From NCBI GenBank assembly GCA_031383555.1, contig JANMZR010000149.1, positions 1 through 13,692 of the forward strand: a DNA stretch of 13,692 nucleotides. Reading direction: 5' to 3'. A program made the position numbers and the translations under genes. Of the stretch, positions 1 to 7,623 are shown piece after piece. The DNA comes from JANMZR01 sp031383555. GTDB lineage: Bacteria; Bacteroidota; Bacteroidia; Cytophagales; Spirosomataceae. Numbering within the stretch: position 1 is the stretch's first letter; each line of letters starts with the position of its first letter. A model generated the notes under the pieces. It was not told where the DNA came from. It was given only the letters and a program-made list of their open reading frames with translations, and made no database searches.

Positions 1-638
1 AAAATATTAAAGAATTAAATCCAAATCTTTCGCAAAATTACTTTCTTGAATTAATAAACGAAAATCAGGCTAATGGAATACAATTGATTATCATTTTAGA
101 ATCTCAATGGCTTAATAAACAGATCATTATAAAATCGAGAATAGCATCAATTTTAGGAAAAGTAATTTCAATCCATGGCCGAAAAACAAAATTTGTTAGA
201 ATTGACAAACAAAAAGCTGAGGAATTTTTAAATGAAAATCATTTACAAGGTTATGTATTATCAAAGTTAAAGTATGGTCTTTATTTTCAAAATGAGTTGA
301 TAGCTGTGGCTACTTTTTCGGCAGGCAGAAAAATGAAGAATATGCCTGAAAAATATCGTTCCTTTGAACTCATACGGTTTGCCAATAAACTTGGTTATAG
401 AGTTGTTGGGGGACTTTCCAAACTAATAATGGGTTTTTTAAATGAGCGTGAAGTAGGTGATGTAATGACTTATGTTGATCGAGCTTGGGGCCAAGGAAAA
501 GGATTCGAAAAAATTGGTTTTGTAAAAAAAGGAGAACTTCCACCCTTCGTAATTGATAATATTTGGAATGCAGGAAGCTTGAAACTAGTATTGGAAACAA
601 ATTATCAACTTACAAACTCTCAAACTATCAAGCTATAA
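1..638 (+). CDS. Phage-type endonuclease/Mom-like acyltransferase protein, 5' truncated
   Basis: The reading frame (codons begin at base 3) is open to the left edge, so the gene starts outside the window; 211 residues are visible. A TTG at 84 could be read as a start, but 27 uninterrupted codons precede it and no in-frame ATG does, so it is probably internal. The first part (ending in a segment like WLNKQIIIKSRI) resembles the end of a VSR/DUF559-like endonuclease fold found in phage proteins. The rest (a HLQG motif, GLYFQNELIAVATF, FELIRFANKL, VVGGLSKLI, YVDRAWGQGKGFEKIGF) resembles the GNAT-like Mom family, whose phage Mu founder modifies adenines in DNA. These assignments are from memory of family patterns; the substrate is unknown. 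The stop codon overlaps the miaA start (TAATG), implying translational coupling. It could be a domesticated phage gene. Confidence 0.75.
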   Translation, partial: NIKELNPNLSQNYFLELINENQANGIQLIIILESQWLNKQIIIKSRIASILGKVISIHGRKTKFVRIDKQKAEEFLNENHLQGYVLSKLKYGLYFQNELIAVATFSAGRKMKNMPEKYRSFELIRFANKLGYRVVGGLSKLIMGFLNEREVGDVMTYVDRAWGQGKGFEKIGFVKKGELPPFVIDNIWNAGSLKLVLETNYQLTNSQTIKL

Positions 639-1543
639 TGAACAATCTTATCACAATTCTTGGTCCGACGGCGTCTGGAAAAACTAGATTGGCGGTAGCT
701 CTGGCAAAAAAACTGAATGGTGAAATTATCAGTGCCGACTCTCGACAGGTATATAGAGGCATGGATATAGGAACGGGTAAAGATTTAGCTGAATACCAAA
801 ATATACCCTATCATTTAATAGATATTGTGGTTGCTGGCGAGCGTTATAATGTTTTCGAATTTCAAAACGATTTTAAAAAGGCCTTTGAATATATAAATTC
901 AAAAGGCAAAACGGCCATTCTATGCGGTGGAACGGGACAGTATATTCAATCTGTATTGCAAGATTTTAAGTATACCGCAGTACCTGTAAATGAAAATTTA
1001 AGACAAAATTTGGAGCAAAAACCTGATGAAGAACTTTTTGAAATATTCAATAAATATCATTCTGATTTTTCCGAAATTGCCAAAACAGAAAGCCGCAAAA
1101 GGTTGATTAGAGCAATTGAAATTAATAAGTATTTGTCTGAAAATAAAAGCTTTAGCCCGAAAGCTTACAAACAAGACTCGATAATTTTTGGGCTTGGTTT
1201 ACCTTCTGAACAACGTAGAGAAAAAATTACAAAAAGGCTCAATGAAAGGTTGGAGTCGGGATTGATTGAGGAAATAGAAACGCTGCTAAAATCAGGCTTA
1301 GAACCTGAGCAATTAATTTATTATGGCCTGGAATACAAATTCGGGGTAGATTATTTAATGGAACGATACGATTTTGATACTTTTGTATTGCTTTTACAAA
1401 CTGCTATCCACCAATTTGCAAAGAGGCAGATGACTTATTTCAGAAAAATGGAAAAAGACGGGTTGATAATAAATTGGGTAAATGCAGAATTAAGTATAGA
1501 AAATCAATTAGATTTTATAAATAACAAATTAAAAATATGCTAA
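638..1543 (+). CDS. miaA: tRNA dimethylallyltransferase (MiaA family)
   Basis: Transfers a dimethylallyl group to N6 of A37 in tRNAs that read codons starting with U; cytoplasmic. The protein is 301 aa, typical of the family. Visible motifs are the P-loop GPTASGKT (residues 9-16), ADSRQVYRGMDIGTGKD (33-49, with the catalytic-region aspartate D34), IPYHLID, GGTGQY, RKRLIRAIEI, and the C-terminal FAKRQMTYFRKM. I chose ATG 638 because the P-loop then lies close to the N terminus and the start overlaps the upstream stop (TAATG); the open frame extends back to 563 but adds a segment with no family character. GTGKD in place of GTAKP, GGTGQY in place of GGTGLY, and YYGLEYKF in place of the usual GYRE-like segment suggest the second MiaA clade (MiaA1-type) of Bacteroidota rather than the canonical enzyme. 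The family is certain, the paralogue type an inference. Confidence 0.93.
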   Translation: MNNLITILGPTASGKTRLAVALAKKLNGEIISADSRQVYRGMDIGTGKDLAEYQNIPYHLIDIVVAGERYNVFEFQNDFKKAFEYINSKGKTAILCGGTGQYIQSVLQDFKYTAVPVNENLRQNLEQKPDEELFEIFNKYHSDFSEIAKTESRKRLIRAIEINKYLSENKSFSPKAYKQDSIIFGLGLPSEQRREKITKRLNERLESGLIEEIETLLKSGLEPEQLIYYGLEYKFGVDYLMERYDFDTFVLLLQTAIHQFAKRQMTYFRKMEKDGLIINWVNAELSIENQLDFINNKLKIC

Positions 1544-1980
1544 ACGAAACACTAACTTCACTTTTTGAAAGGGACTTAAAAAAAGTAATTGAAGAACTGA
1601 AACTATATAAAAATGAAACAGATCTTTGGGAAATAAAATCAGGAATTTCAAATTCTGGAGGGAATTTGGCACTTCATTTGTTGGGAAATCTGAATACTTA
1701 TATTGGAAAAAATATAGGTAACACAGGTTATATACGTGATCGACCTCTCGAATTTTCAGCCAAAAATATAGCCTCAAGTACAATTATTAAAGACTTTGAA
1801 AATACAATTGCAATGATTAAAATGGTGCTTAACACACAAAATAATGAACATTTACAGAAAATTTACCCTGAAAATGTTTTGGGCTATGAAATGACAACGG
1901 AATATTTTTTATTGCATTTATTGGCACATCTAAACTACCATTTGGGGCAAATTAATTACCATAGAAGATTAGTCGGCTAA
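1537..1980 (+). CDS. DinB/DUF1572 family protein
   Basis: A 147-aa cytoplasmic protein without a signal peptide, likely a four-helix DinB/YfiT-like bundle. H47 (in NLALHLLGNL), H131 and H135 (in the C-terminal HLLAHLNYHLGQINYHRR segment) fit the three-histidine metal site of the superfamily. The ending HLGQINYHRRL is a strong DUF1572-type signature. Members are thought to be metal-dependent enzymes, some using bacillithiol or mycothiol; the reaction here cannot be told. The ATG lies 7 bp inside the end of miaA, so the two genes are very likely co-transcribed and translationally coupled, though no functional link is known. Confidence 0.85.
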   Translation: MLNETLTSLFERDLKKVIEELKLYKNETDLWEIKSGISNSGGNLALHLLGNLNTYIGKNIGNTGYIRDRPLEFSAKNIASSTIIKDFENTIAMIKMVLNTQNNEHLQKIYPENVLGYEMTTEYFLLHLLAHLNYHLGQINYHRRLVG

Positions 1981-2031
1981 CCAAATTTGTCATTTCAGGT
2001 ATTACAGGACATCCAAAATTGAAAAAAACCG

Positions 2032-2039
2032 TATATTTG
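2032..2039 (+). promoter_or_regulatory. Bacteroidota -7 box, TATATTTG
   Basis: TATATTTG matches the Bacteroidota -7 consensus TAnnTTTG and ends 28 bp before the ATG of the NIPSNAP gene, implying a short leader. A TTG at 2019-2021 is too close (10 bp) to be a normal -33 element, so this is a partial promoter match. It suggests the NIPSNAP gene is transcribed separately from the miaA cluster. Confidence 0.45.
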
Positions 2040-2067
2040 GGCTTTTCCAAAATAACAAATTAAATAA

Positions 2068-2817
2068 ATGAAAAGAATCTTAGTTTTTGCAAGTTTAATT
2101 ATTCTAACTTTTACAAGTTTTATGGCTCAAGCGCAACAAGATAAAACATTCCCTTTATACGAAATGCGAGTATATTATGCTGCTGAGGGCAAGCTAGAAA
2201 CACTTTTAACTCGATTTCGAGATCATACCACCAAGCTTTTCGAAAAACATGGTATGAAAAACGTCGGTTATTGGTTGCCAATTGATAACAAAGAAAATAA
2301 GTTGGTTTATATATTGTCGTACCCAAACAAGGAAGCACGTGATTTTTCTTGGAAAAGCTTTGGTGCCGATCCTGCATGGAAGGCCGTGCAAACAGCATCA
2401 GAAGCGAATGGTAACATTGTTGCTAAAGTAGAAAGTACATTTATGAAAGAAACTGATTTTTCAAATAGTGATTTCTCGAATAAAGGAAATCGAGTTTTTG
2501 AATTGCGCACTTATAAAACCTCACCTTACAATTTAGGATTACTATTAGCTCGTTTCAGAAACCATACCTTGGGATTATTTGCAAAATATGGCATGACCAA
2601 TCTGTCCTATTTCACACAAGTTGACAACGACAATACCTTGATATATTTACTAGCTCACAAGTCGAAGGAGGCCGGTTTAGCTTCATTTGATGCATTCAGG
2701 GTAGACAAAGATTGGGTTGCTGCAAGAACTGCATCGGAGCTTTTGGGTAAAGGGTCATTAACAACTTCAGTGGTATCAGAATATTTGGTGCCTACCGATT
2801 TCTCAACTTGGAAGTAA
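2068..2817 (+). CDS. Secreted protein with two tandem NIPSNAP domains
   Basis: A 249-aa protein with a signal peptide (basic MKR, hydrophobic core, cleavage near A20-A22), so exported to the periplasm or beyond. The mature part is an internal duplication of two NIPSNAP domains, residues about 30-131 and 143-246. The copies align throughout: YEMRVY/FELRTY, LLTRFRDHT/LLARFRNHT, LFEKHGM/LFAKYGM, LVYILSY/LIYLLAH, DPAWKAVQTASE/DKDWVAARTASE and ETDFS/PTDFS. NIPSNAP domains are small ferredoxin-like alpha/beta folds that pair into dimeric barrels; two in one chain could form the barrel intramolecularly. No catalytic residues can be assigned. It has its own -7 box and ends before a strong hairpin terminator. 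Confidence 0.9.
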   Translation: MKRILVFASLIILTFTSFMAQAQQDKTFPLYEMRVYYAAEGKLETLLTRFRDHTTKLFEKHGMKNVGYWLPIDNKENKLVYILSYPNKEARDFSWKSFGADPAWKAVQTASEANGNIVAKVESTFMKETDFSNSDFSNKGNRVFELRTYKTSPYNLGLLLARFRNHTLGLFAKYGMTNLSYFTQVDNDNTLIYLLAHKSKEAGLASFDAFRVDKDWVAARTASELLGKGSLTTSVVSEYLVPTDFSTWK

Positions 2818-2843
2818 TTTCTGAAAAAATAGTAAAAAGTTTG

Positions 2844-2867
2844 GACAAGGGGGCATGCCCCCTTGTC
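2844..2867. terminator. Perfect palindromic terminator, probably bidirectional
   Basis: A 10-bp GC-rich perfect stem, GACAAGGGGG with CCCCCTTGTC, closes on the loop CATG; the whole 24-nt unit is its own reverse complement. It sits 27 bp after the NIPSNAP stop. T-rich tracts follow on the + strand (about 2870-2900), and the A-rich bases before it (2823-2838) give a U tract for transcripts from the minus strand. It therefore lies between two convergent genes and can serve both. Confidence 0.85.
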
Positions 2868-2918
2868 TGTTTCTACCCTTTTTTAGTTTTTCTTATAATC
2901 ACCATTTCGCAACAACTT

Positions 2919-4448
2919 TTATTTTTTTATTGAATTATTCCTTAAAATTACCAATCCTGAACCTTGCTTCCAAGCCTGGTCGAAACCTGATGGAAACTTG
3001 GCCACTGGATGGCTTCCCAAAACCAAATCAATATCTCCATCATCATCTAGATCGCCAGCATCCATCACTGACCATCGGCCTAAGTGATTGATATTAAGTG
3101 TTTTTTGAGAAAAATTTCCTTTATTATTCTCAAAATAAATGAAGCTTTCCTCTGCTCTATTTTCAACATCAGGAAATAAGGATATTGCAACAATATCCAT
3201 ATCACCATCTAGGTCGAAGTCTTTTATAATGGTTTTATAGGATCCATTTTGGTAAAAAAAGTTACTTTGTTTAAAGCTATTTGTTCCTGAATTTTTGAAA
3301 ATATAAACACCATGATAAGGCTTTAGGATGGTTGTAAAATCGGCATTATCGCCCGCTGTATAAATTATATCTTTGAGCCCATCGTAATCTATATCTTCCA
3401 TTTCAAAGGAACTTGAACCATTGATGGGAGGGAAGCGAAGTAGAAGTTTTTCTTCAAATTTCAAATTGCCCTTATTGATATATTGAACAATGCGCTCATC
3501 GCCCTGTGCAAATAATGCGGTTATATCTAGCTTGCCGTCATTATTTTGATCGTCAATAATTGTTTTAATTGCACCTGTAGTATTACTCAAATATGTTTTT
3601 TCATAAATACCTTTTTTATTTTTCTTCCAAATAGATAGTCCGGAGTTTTTAAAGCCAAATTCAGTTACAAGTAGTTCATTATCAGCTGATTCATCAAAAT
3701 TGGCAGCCATTGTCGTCACTGGCCTGTTTAAGCCATCAATTAATTTTTGCGAAATATTTAATTTGTTTTCTGAAAAATTTCCTTCCAAAGCGGAGCCTTC
3801 TATTTCTTGATTGGCTTGTGTAGTTTTGCCCATAAAGTTGAGCAATAGTTTATTTTTATCTTTAGAGTATTCAATATTTGTCAAAGCATTTTGGTTTTCA
3901 ATAATTTGGTTTGGTTTACCATTTTTGTCAAAAACCCAAATAAATCTATTAGACTGGTCGCAAGCAATAATTCTATTTTGGGAAGTATCGATAGAAACTA
4001 AAGTAAAATTCGGAATGGTACTATTGGCTTTTTTAGTATCTATTCTTTCTATTGAAAATAATCCATCAAGTTTTGAAAATGGCTCAGATTTCGTAAAAGT
4101 TAATTTTTCAGGCGCATTTTCTAAATAATATTCCTTAATTTTTTTCCAATCCGAATCACTAACTAATTGGTTTTCAGGCTGTAATATTCTGTACGATTTT
4201 ATTGGTTCTTTTAAGTTTTGCATTTCTGATTTTACACCTAACAAAATGCTCATGTAAGGCAAGGTACTGTATTTCCAAACATTTTTGGGTAAAAGATTTG
4301 GCTCCGGAAATGCATGGCAGCTGACGCAATTTATTTTGGCCAAATTTTCACCTTCTTGGGTATTTTTTTTGCAAGACAAAAATAATAGTTGAGTAAAGGT
4401 GAAATAGGAAATTGTAATTAGAATAAAAGATTTTTGCTTGAAATACAT
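2919..4448 (-). CDS. Lipoprotein with c-type heme motif and FG-GAP/VCBS repeats
   Basis: A 509-aa protein. The N terminus is a type II signal peptide with lipobox FLSC (acylated C26), so it is membrane-anchored outside the cytoplasm. A single c-type heme motif CVSCH (41-45) follows, with M66 in LPYM as a plausible distal ligand. A propeller-like region follows with acidic calcium-binding FG-GAP/VCBS loops near 299-309, 352-361 (DIDYDGLKDI), 410-420 (DFDLDGDMDIV) and 466-476 (DLDDDGDIDLV). This is a known Bacteroidota architecture; it may be a cell-surface electron carrier or binding protein, but no substrate is evident. It is convergent with the NIPSNAP gene, shares its terminator, and is divergent from the LolA-like gene. 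ATG 4448 is supported by the signal peptide directly after it. Confidence 0.9.
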   Translation of the reverse strand: MYFKQKSFILITISYFTFTQLLFLSCKKNTQEGENLAKINCVSCHAFPEPNLLPKNVWKYSTLPYMSILLGVKSEMQNLKEPIKSYRILQPENQLVSDSDWKKIKEYYLENAPEKLTFTKSEPFSKLDGLFSIERIDTKKANSTIPNFTLVSIDTSQNRIIACDQSNRFIWVFDKNGKPNQIIENQNALTNIEYSKDKNKLLLNFMGKTTQANQEIEGSALEGNFSENKLNISQKLIDGLNRPVTTMAANFDESADNELLVTEFGFKNSGLSIWKKNKKGIYEKTYLSNTTGAIKTIIDDQNNDGKLDITALFAQGDERIVQYINKGNLKFEEKLLLRFPPINGSSSFEMEDIDYDGLKDIIYTAGDNADFTTILKPYHGVYIFKNSGTNSFKQSNFFYQNGSYKTIIKDFDLDGDMDIVAISLFPDVENRAEESFIYFENNKGNFSQKTLNINHLGRWSVMDAGDLDDDGDIDLVLGSHPVAKFPSGFDQAWKQGSGLVILRNNSIKK

Positions 4449-4486
4449 TTTAATCAGTAATTAATAATAATCTTTAAAATTAGGTT

Positions 4487-4494
4487 TAATTTTG
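4487..4494 (+). promoter_or_regulatory. Candidate -7 box TAATTTTG in divergent intergenic region
   Basis: The 229-bp gap 4449-4677 separates two divergent genes. TAATTTTG (followed by CG) fits TAnnTTTG on the + strand, but using it would give a leader of roughly 180 nt before the gene at 4678. No -33 element was found, and no matching box for the minus-strand lipoprotein gene. A weak candidate. Confidence 0.25.
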
Positions 4495-4677
4495 CGAAGA
4501 AAATTATTGATAAATAAAATTTGCCTAAAATTGAGTAATTGTTGCCATTTATAACAGATTTTACAAGCAATTGGTTGAAATCATTTAATTTTCAATAAAA
4601 ATCAAAAGAGCAGTTTGCCTTTAATTGCTTTTAAAAAAATAACCCAATGTTCTTAATAGGCAGGACAACAACAAGAA

Positions 4678-5388
4678 ATGAAAAAAACACTATTATCATT
4701 AGTAATATTATTTGGTTCAGCTAATTTGTTAAAAGCACAAACTGTTGACGAAATAATAGCAAAACACATTACGGCAAGAGGTGGTGCCGATAAATTAAGC
4801 AGCATAAAATCGGTTACCACTGAAAATTCATTGAGTACTCAATTTGGTGATTTTGAAAATAAAATGATAGTGGTTGTTGGTAAAGCTATGAGATCTGACA
4901 CAAAATTGATGGGCAATGAAATGATTCAGGCTTTTGATGGTACAACTGCTTGGATGTTAATGCCTTCGATGATGGGCGGCTCAGGTGAACCAGAGGCCGC
5001 TCCAGCAGAAATGACAAGTGGAATAGCTAGCCAAACCGATCCTTTTCCAATGTTGGATTATGCCACAAAAGGAACAAAATTAGAACTTTTAGGTACGGAA
5101 AAAGTAAAAGATAAGGATGCGCATCATTTGAAAATGACTTCAAAAGATGGTATAATTTCAGAAGTTTGGATTGGTGTTGAAAACAGTTTGGTGGCGAAAA
5201 TTAAGGCCACTCAAAATGGTCAAGAAGCAGAACTCTTTTTCTCAAACCATAAGGAAACTGACGGGGTAAATTTCCCAATGACTATGGAAACTTCAAATCC
5301 GATGGCGGGAACTATTACAATAGATACTAAAACAGTTACTTTAAATGGGGTAATTGACGAAAATATTTTTAAATTACCCAAGAAGTAA
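4678..5388 (+). CDS. Periplasmic LolA-like (outer-membrane lipoprotein-sorting-like) protein
   Basis: A 236-aa protein with a clear signal peptide (MKKTLLSLVILFG core, cleavage after A20 in LKAQ). The mature part starts TVDEIIAKHITARGGADKL, a usual opening of Bacteroidota proteins annotated as outer membrane lipoprotein-sorting or LolA-like. The following regularly spaced beta strands (for example FENKMIVVVGKAMRSD, AWMLMP, LELLGTEKVKDKDAHHLKM, SEVWIGVENSLVAKI) fit the open LolA/LolB-type half-barrel. A methionine- and glycine-rich loop lies near residues 96-114. It is probably a hydrophobic-ligand-binding periplasmic protein, not necessarily the housekeeping LolA. It is a single gene with its own downstream hairpin terminator. 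Confidence 0.8.
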   Translation: MKKTLLSLVILFGSANLLKAQTVDEIIAKHITARGGADKLSSIKSVTTENSLSTQFGDFENKMIVVVGKAMRSDTKLMGNEMIQAFDGTTAWMLMPSMMGGSGEPEAAPAEMTSGIASQTDPFPMLDYATKGTKLELLGTEKVKDKDAHHLKMTSKDGIISEVWIGVENSLVAKIKATQNGQEAELFFSNHKETDGVNFPMTMETSNPMAGTITIDTKTVTLNGVIDENIFKLPKK

Positions 5389-5411
5389 TTGAATTATATT
5401 TCTAAAATATG

Positions 5412-5446
5412 AAGAGTAAGAGTCTGTCAATCAGAACCTTACTCTT
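5412..5446. terminator. Hairpin terminator between convergent genes
   Basis: A perfect 9-bp stem AAGAGTAAG (5412-5420) with CTTACTCTT (5438-5446), a two-base internal mismatch, a further inner TCTG/CAGA stem, and loop TCAAT. A run TTTTTT directly completes and follows the right arm, a standard intrinsic terminator for the + strand LolA-like gene. It lies next to the stop of the minus-strand acyltransferase gene (5449), so it may also end the threonine operon. Confidence 0.85.
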
Positions 5447-5448
5447 TT

Positions 5449-6621
5449 TTATTGTCGTGATTTTAAGTTGGCTATTAACTTTTTGCCAAACTCAATTGAT
5501 GGTTTTTCTAAGAGATAATAAAGCCCTTTAGAGAAAACAAAAACAAGTATAAAAATTATAAAACCGTCTAAAATATGAGCAATAGGGCGGGTTTTTGAAA
5601 TACCAAATAGGGTTATTGAACCAATTAACATTCCAATTATTGGCTGATGAACTAGATACATACTATAACTTGACTCCCCGACTAAAGCAATTAATTTCTC
5701 CCACAATTTTGGAATAATTCGCTTAATATTTAAATAATAATTTATTAATGCAATGTAAAAACAAGCCCAAATTAAATCATTAATTTTCAATGTTATAACA
5801 TTTATTTTAACCAATGAAACCAATACTAATAATCCGAAAAGTCCCCAACCTGATACCTTAAAGAGTTGTTTGTTTTCAAAATGTTTTTCAGCTAAAAAAG
5901 CACCCAAACCCCAAACTATCCAGCTTTTAAAAACGAAATTTTGTAAAGCATAATAAAAATTTGGGAAGTAGAAATAGTTGAAAATTAATATAAAAATTAA
6001 ATAGAGAAATAATAGGAGATATACTGTTTTTTGAATGCCAAAGTTCTTTCTAACCAAAAGAAATATTGGGTAAATCAAGTACAATTGAACCTCTAAAGCC
6101 AAACTCCAAAAAGCCCCGTTGAATGAAAAAAAGGTCGAATCTTGAAGGTTATAAGTCATAATCAAATGGGAGAAAAAATCCCATAGTTTTTCACCAGATT
6201 TCAAAATATCACGATTGTATTGAAAGGCTAAAAATAATAAAACAACCAAATAAGGTGGGTAAATTCTGAAAAAACGGCGTAAATAAAACTTCCTAAAATC
6301 GTATTTTTCTGTTTTATTCACAGAATCCTGGTGAGGACTCCGCTTAGATTTTAGATAGGACAGATGTATCAAATAACCACTGATAATGAGAAATAGTTGC
6401 ACTCCCGTCCAACCATAACCAAAAGGGGTAATTGTAAGAAATATAGCCCAAAAGTCTTTGCCGATTAGATTTACAAAAAAAGAACCTTCTTCAATTCGAA
6501 CCTCAAGGTGGTCATTAAGATAGGCCATATAACAATGTAAAACGAAAACGGAGATAATCGCCAAACCACGCAATACGTCCATTTTGTATAAATGATTGTG
6601 GGTGTTTTGAGTTTCCGTCAT
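5449..6621 (-). CDS. Acyltransferase 3 family integral membrane protein
   Basis: A 390-aa multi-pass membrane protein of the OafA/YrhL-type acyltransferase 3 family, which moves acyl (often acetyl) groups onto surface polysaccharides or lipids. Family landmarks are MDVLRGLAIISVFVLH (R18 and the conserved H29), YLRRFFRIYPPYLVVLL near 115-130, FWSLALEVQLYLIYP, and the near-C-terminal SYSMYLVHQPI. About ten hydrophobic helices can be read across the protein. It starts 18 bp after thrB on the same strand, so it is probably the last gene of that operon, where thrC is often found. Acceptor and donor cannot be predicted. The frame allows a later start at M14, but ATG 6621 fits the close spacing to thrB. 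Confidence 0.9.
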   Translation of the reverse strand: MTETQNTHNHLYKMDVLRGLAIISVFVLHCYMAYLNDHLEVRIEEGSFFVNLIGKDFWAIFLTITPFGYGWTGVQLFLIISGYLIHLSYLKSKRSPHQDSVNKTEKYDFRKFYLRRFFRIYPPYLVVLLFLAFQYNRDILKSGEKLWDFFSHLIMTYNLQDSTFFSFNGAFWSLALEVQLYLIYPIFLLVRKNFGIQKTVYLLLFLYLIFILIFNYFYFPNFYYALQNFVFKSWIVWGLGAFLAEKHFENKQLFKVSGWGLFGLLVLVSLVKINVITLKINDLIWACFYIALINYYLNIKRIIPKLWEKLIALVGESSYSMYLVHQPIIGMLIGSITLFGISKTRPIAHILDGFIIFILVFVFSKGLYYLLEKPSIEFGKKLIANLKSRQ

Positions 6622-6639
6622 TAAATTGTTGTGAATTAA

Positions 6640-7566
6640 TTATAATAAAACAGGACCATTTTGGTTGATGGTGGACACATAACAAGTTGACTCAATATTC
6701 ACTTTTGCAAAACCCTTACCCATAGCCTGACCCACTTTGTGTGCAGTTTCTAAATCTTTTGAAAGCGCAAACATAGCAGGCCCAGAGCCCGAAATTGAAC
6801 AACCTAGCGCCCCATTATCAATAGCAGCTTGTTTCACATCGTCAAATTGTGGTATTAAAATCGATCGGATAGGTTCAATAATTACATCCACCAATGACCT
6901 TGAAATTAGATCATAATCGGGAGTCATTAAGCCAGCAATCAAACCAGCCACATTACCCATTTGAGTAATTGTGTTTTTTAGTGAAACTTCACGACGCAAA
7001 ATATTTCTTGCATCTTTTGTATTTACCTCCACCTGCGGATGTACAATGGTGGTGTATAGTTCAGATGGTGTTTTTATTTGAATAATGTCAAGCGGATCAT
7101 AAGATCGCACAACAATAAAGCCACCCATAAGGCTTGGTCCCACATTATCGGCATGAGCGCTTCCACAGGCGATGCGCTCACCTTCCATGGCAAAAGGCAA
7201 TAAATCTTTTTGTTGTAAAGGGTTGCCCATTAGATAGTTAGCGGCAAAAACTCCAGCCACTGCCGAAGCCGCTGATGAACCCATACCACTGCCAAGCGGC
7301 ATTAATTTCTTCAATTGCATATCAAAACCTTGCCCAGAGCCTATTTTCTCTAAAAACTTTTGAATAGAAATAGTGGCCGTATTTTTGGCAGGATCTTTCG
7401 GCAATCGGCCACCCTCGCCTTCAATTGAAATTATATTGAGCTTGCCAGTATTGTTTTTGGTCAATATAATTTCATCGCCAGGGTTATCTACCGCAAAGCC
7501 AAATATATCAAAACCGCATGCCACATTGGCAACTGAGGCTGGGGCAAATATTTTTATTGTTTCCAT
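6640..7566 (-). CDS. thrB: Homoserine kinase
   Basis: ATP-dependent phosphorylation of L-homoserine to O-phosphohomoserine, the step before threonine synthase; cytoplasmic. At 308 aa it has the normal length for a GHMP-superfamily homoserine kinase. The N terminus IKIFAPASVANVACGFDIFGFAV (residues 4-26) is a typical ThrB opening. The GHMP ATP-binding loop PLGSGMGSSAAS is at 90-101, the HADNVGPSLMGG segment at 138-149, and the C-terminal glycine-rich motif SGSGPAMFAL at 259-268. It lies downstream of thrA on the same strand but is separated from it by a toxin-antitoxin pair, with 57 bp between the toxin stop and this ATG. The acyltransferase gene follows after 18 bp. Confidence 0.97.
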   Translation of the reverse strand: METIKIFAPASVANVACGFDIFGFAVDNPGDEIILTKNNTGKLNIISIEGEGGRLPKDPAKNTATISIQKFLEKIGSGQGFDMQLKKLMPLGSGMGSSAASAVAGVFAANYLMGNPLQQKDLLPFAMEGERIACGSAHADNVGPSLMGGFIVVRSYDPLDIIQIKTPSELYTTIVHPQVEVNTKDARNILRREVSLKNTITQMGNVAGLIAGLMTPDYDLISRSLVDVIIEPIRSILIPQFDDVKQAAIDNGALGCSISGSGPAMFALSKDLETAHKVGQAMGKGFAKVNIESTCYVSTINQNGPVLL

Positions 7567-7623
7567 AATTTAGATGATAGCAACATTTAAAATCACCAAT
7601 TCCATTTCCTGAAAATTTTGGTT

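Noticed and set aside
563..637. Extended N terminus of MiaA from base 563
   Set aside because: It overlaps the upstream gene by 76 bp and adds residues without family similarity; ATG 638 puts the P-loop at its usual place.
84..638. TTG 84 as the true start of the first gene
   Set aside because: The same frame is open for 27 more codons to the window edge and those codons fit the protein family, so the gene starts outside.
2855..3091. Plus-strand open frame after the NIPSNAP gene
   Set aside because: It starts in the terminator and runs antisense through the end of the FG-GAP lipoprotein; the product has no recognisable pattern.
3811..4128. 105-aa plus-strand open frame
   Set aside because: It is fully antisense within the heme/FG-GAP lipoprotein gene.
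7373..7573. Open frame antisense to the start of thrB
   Set aside because: Shadow of a well-conserved coding region.
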